Source: Candidatus Brocadiia bacterium (GTDB lineage Bacteria; Planctomycetota; MHYJ01; WSZJ01). Taken from it: a stretch of DNA of 6,783 nucleotides. This document shows, in pieces, positions 6,084 to 6,783 of the stretch. A program made the position numbers and the translations under genes. Every line of letters begins with the position of its first letter. Position 1 is the first letter of the stretch. Below the pieces are notes generated by a model that saw only the letters and a list, made by a program, of their open reading frames with translations, was not told the origin of the DNA and ran no database searches. Where the stretch lies: assembly GCA_013360825.1 (NCBI GenBank), contig JABWAY010000229.1, positions 1 to 6,783 on the forward strand, read 5' to 3'.

Positions 6084-6088
6084 CTCCT
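6084..6088 (-). promoter_or_regulatory. Shine-Dalgarno deciding the gap start
   Basis: AGGAG lies 6 nt before the ATG at 6077. The frame is open for about 100 codons upstream, so this site, the promoter just behind it and the GAPDH N-terminus together rule out the longer reading. Confidence 0.75.
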
Positions 6089-6113
6089 GGAAGAAGGGAA
6101 ACGAGGGCTGGAA

Positions 6114-6142
6114 AGGGTAGGGCGGTGGGGGAGGGGTGTCAA
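6114..6142 (-). promoter_or_regulatory. Sigma-70-type promoter for gap
   Basis: On the minus strand there is a perfect -35 hexamer TTGACA (6142-6137), a 17-bp C-rich spacer, then TACCCT (6119-6114) as the -10 element. The predicted start is near 6107, giving a leader of about 30 nt that contains the gap ribosome site. The layout closely resembles the accD promoter at 2972-3000. With no clear terminator after gap or pgk, this promoter may also serve pgk and rpe. Confidence 0.7.
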
Positions 6143-6154
6143 GAAACGGGAGGG

Positions 6155-6175
6155 TTCCGGGACCGAGTCCGGGAA
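6155..6175. promoter_or_regulatory. Imperfect 21-bp dyad upstream of the gap promoter (candidate operator)
   Basis: TTCCGGGAC (6155-6163) and GTCCGGGAA (6167-6175) are reverse complements at 8 of 9 positions around a 3-bp centre. The dyad lies 12 bp upstream of the gap -35 hexamer, a usual place for an activator or a regulator shared by divergent promoters. A second small TTC/GAA dyad (CTTC-CGA-GAAG, about 6183-6193) follows. No regulator is identified. Confidence 0.4.
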
Positions 6176-6200
6176 ATTCGCGCTTCCGAGAAGATTCCGC

Positions 6201-6230
6201 TTGCACCGGCCAACCCCGATCCCGTGTAAT
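6201..6230 (+). promoter_or_regulatory. Candidate plus-strand promoter
   Basis: TTGCAC (6201-6206), an 18-bp spacer, then TGTAAT (6225-6230). The -10 matches consensus at five of six positions, but the -35 only at TTG. If used, it would start a transcript near 6237 with a leader of about 345 nt before the lipoprotein gene. It is weaker than the two minus-strand promoters in this window. Confidence 0.3.
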
Positions 6231-6515
6231 CAGGGTTTGGGGAAGGTTCGGCCGCCGGCCGGAGGGAACCACCGGCGGTCGAGAGGGGCTCCCGCAGTCG
6301 TCGGGGCGACGGACCTGCCCGCGCGCGACGCCGGAGCAAGACGGAACACCCGATCCCCGGGGGCCGCTCGTTCGACGGACCACCCGGGCCGCTGTCGGTG
6401 TATCCGGGCCGGGAGGTCGTCCAGAAAAAAAACTACTGTCACTGAATAGGAACTCAAGGCGCGCCGGAACAAAGGAGGCAGGCCGAACGCGGACCGTGAA
6501 GAGCCAGGCCGTTCA

Positions 6516-6548
6516 TCGGTCATTCGGACCGGGAAGCAGAGCCTTCCC
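6516..6548 (+). other. Two adjacent hairpins in the lipoprotein leader
   Basis: The first stem is CGGTC (6517-6521) with GACCG (6527-6531) around a 5-nt loop, extendable by one T-G pair. The second is GGGAAG (6531-6536) with CTTCCC (6543-6548) around a 6-nt loop. They share base 6531, so both cannot form fully at once. No T-run follows, so neither is a terminator in the standard sense. They end about 22 nt before the ribosome site. Confidence 0.35.
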
Positions 6549-6570
6549 AAACGACGTGAGTATCCTCTAC

Positions 6571-6575
6571 AGGAG
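6571..6575 (+). promoter_or_regulatory. Shine-Dalgarno deciding the lipoprotein start
   Basis: AGGAG lies 7 nt before the ATG at 6583 and 10 nt before the next ATG at 6586. The frame is open further upstream, with a GTG at 6496, but only the 6583/6586 starts have a well-placed ribosome site and give a normal signal-peptide n-region. Confidence 0.7.
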
Positions 6576-6582
6576 TATCGCA

Positions 6583-6783
6583 ATGATGACAGGTCGCAAC
6601 TGGTGGACCGTTGCGCTCGTCCTGGGGCTGAGCCTGCTTGCGGTGACGGGCTGCCGCAAGAAGGGAAGCCGCCGGACGACGAATATCAGCGGGGCGGACA
6701 TCTTCACGACGGATACATTCCCCGGCGCGGAGGTGCAGGACGGGAACGTGGCGGACGACAAGCGGGCGTTCAGCCCCTCGGGC
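6583..6783 (+). CDS. Putative lipoprotein, N-terminal fragment (runs off right edge)
   Basis: The frame is open from the ATG at 6583 to the end of the window (67 codons). Residues 1-23 are a lipoprotein signal peptide: polar/aromatic start MMTGRNWW, hydrophobic core VALVLGLSLLAV, then lipobox V-T-G-C with the lipidated cysteine at C24. The following CRKKGSRR is strongly basic, and the rest (residues 33-67) is polar, Asp/Gly-rich and looks unstructured. It is the only plus-strand gene and diverges from gap. A basic tether followed by a short polar linker is often seen before an OmpA/Pal-type peptidoglycan-binding domain in PVC bacteria, but that domain would lie outside the window and this is a guess. 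The lipoprotein nature is well supported; the function is unknown. Confidence 0.85.
   Translation, partial: MMTGRNWWTVALVLGLSLLAVTGCRKKGSRRTTNISGADIFTTDTFPGAEVQDGNVADDKRAFSPSG

Larger units (their letters stand above)
6078..6582. other. 505-bp divergent intergenic region between gap and the lipoprotein gene
   Basis: No believable protein gene is seen here. The open frames present are Arg/Pro-rich translations of GC-rich DNA with no recognisable motif or good ribosome site. From left to right it holds the gap leader and promoter, an imperfect dyad (6155-6175), a candidate plus-strand promoter (6201-6230), a GC-rich stretch with short inverted repeats (GGTTC 6245-6249 with GAACC 6266-6270; CGTCG 6299-6303 with CGACG 6307-6311), repeated CCGGGCC-type words (6361-6410), an A8 tract in an AT-rich patch (6423-6457), and two small hairpins before the lipoprotein start. 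Confidence 0.7.

Noticed and set aside
6245..6311. Short GC-rich inverted repeats as an intrinsic terminator or RNA gene
   Set aside because: Stems are only 4-5 bp, no T-run follows on either strand, and such words are expected by chance at this GC content. No tRNA or known riboswitch core was recognisable.
6078..6383. N-terminal extension of gap by about 100 residues
   Set aside because: The extension would run across the gap promoter and ribosome site and has no similarity to GAPDH. The family N-terminus starts exactly at 6077.
6471..6478. Strong Shine-Dalgarno-like AAAGGAGG on the plus strand
   Set aside because: No ATG, GTG or TTG occurs at a workable distance. The nearest GTG (6496) is 17 nt away, and the lipoprotein has its own better placed site.
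6449..6488. GGAACT as an ECF-sigma -35 element
   Set aside because: No suitable -10 motif is found about 16 bp downstream of either GGAAC occurrence.
6561..6566. TATCCT as a -10 element for the lipoprotein gene
   Set aside because: No -35-like hexamer lies 16-18 bp upstream, and a start there would cut into the ribosome site at 6571-6575.
6230..6583. Minus-strand open frame of 117 codons upstream of gap
   Set aside because: The Arg/Pro-rich translation resembles no family I recognise, it overlaps the leader of the divergent lipoprotein gene, and the start has no convincing ribosome site.

Overview
This is a GC-rich stretch (about two thirds G+C by eye) of a bacterial chromosome. It is tightly packed, and seven of its eight genes lie on the minus strand. 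The core metabolic genes do not identify the organism. The run of secreted HEAT-repeat proteins ending in a tryptophan-rich tail, with long Pro/Glu/Asp linkers, is a style I associate with Planctomycetota or a related PVC or GC-rich group. That assignment is an inference.

Transcription of the minus strand runs from right to left. First comes gap (glyceraldehyde-3-phosphate dehydrogenase, 6077 to 5073), with a near-consensus sigma-70-type promoter. After a 169-bp spacer containing a perfect dyad comes pgk (phosphoglycerate kinase, 4903 to 3743), whose stop overlaps the start of rpe (ribulose-phosphate 3-epimerase, 3746 to 3021) in an ATGA. These three act in lower glycolysis/gluconeogenesis and the pentose phosphate or Calvin-type pathway. 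A second promoter of very similar layout lies in the 77-bp gap before accD (acetyl-CoA carboxylase carboxyltransferase beta subunit, 2943 to 2086).

Downstream of accD, at spacings of 23, 13 and 2 bp, are three exported HEAT-type proteins (2062-1151, 1137-148, and 145 running off the left edge). The first two are clearly paralogues. The third has only its signal peptide and the start of its first repeat in the window. The spacing suggests one transcription unit, accD-HEAT-HEAT-HEAT, but nothing in the sequence links the HEAT proteins to fatty-acid synthesis.

The right end (6078-6582) is a 505-bp divergent intergenic region. It holds the gap promoter, an imperfect 21-bp dyad just upstream of it, a weaker candidate plus-strand promoter, an A8 tract in an AT-rich patch, and small hairpins. 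It leads into a plus-strand lipoprotein gene that begins at 6583 and leaves the window.

I found no CRISPR array, mobile element, tRNA, rRNA, defence system or convincing intrinsic terminator. Most of the window is ordinary housekeeping. The points worth a second look are the HEAT/WW paralogue cluster, a roughly 24-residue insertion in Rpe, altered glycine motifs in AccD, unusual coenzyme-side residues in GAPDH, and the shared promoter design.
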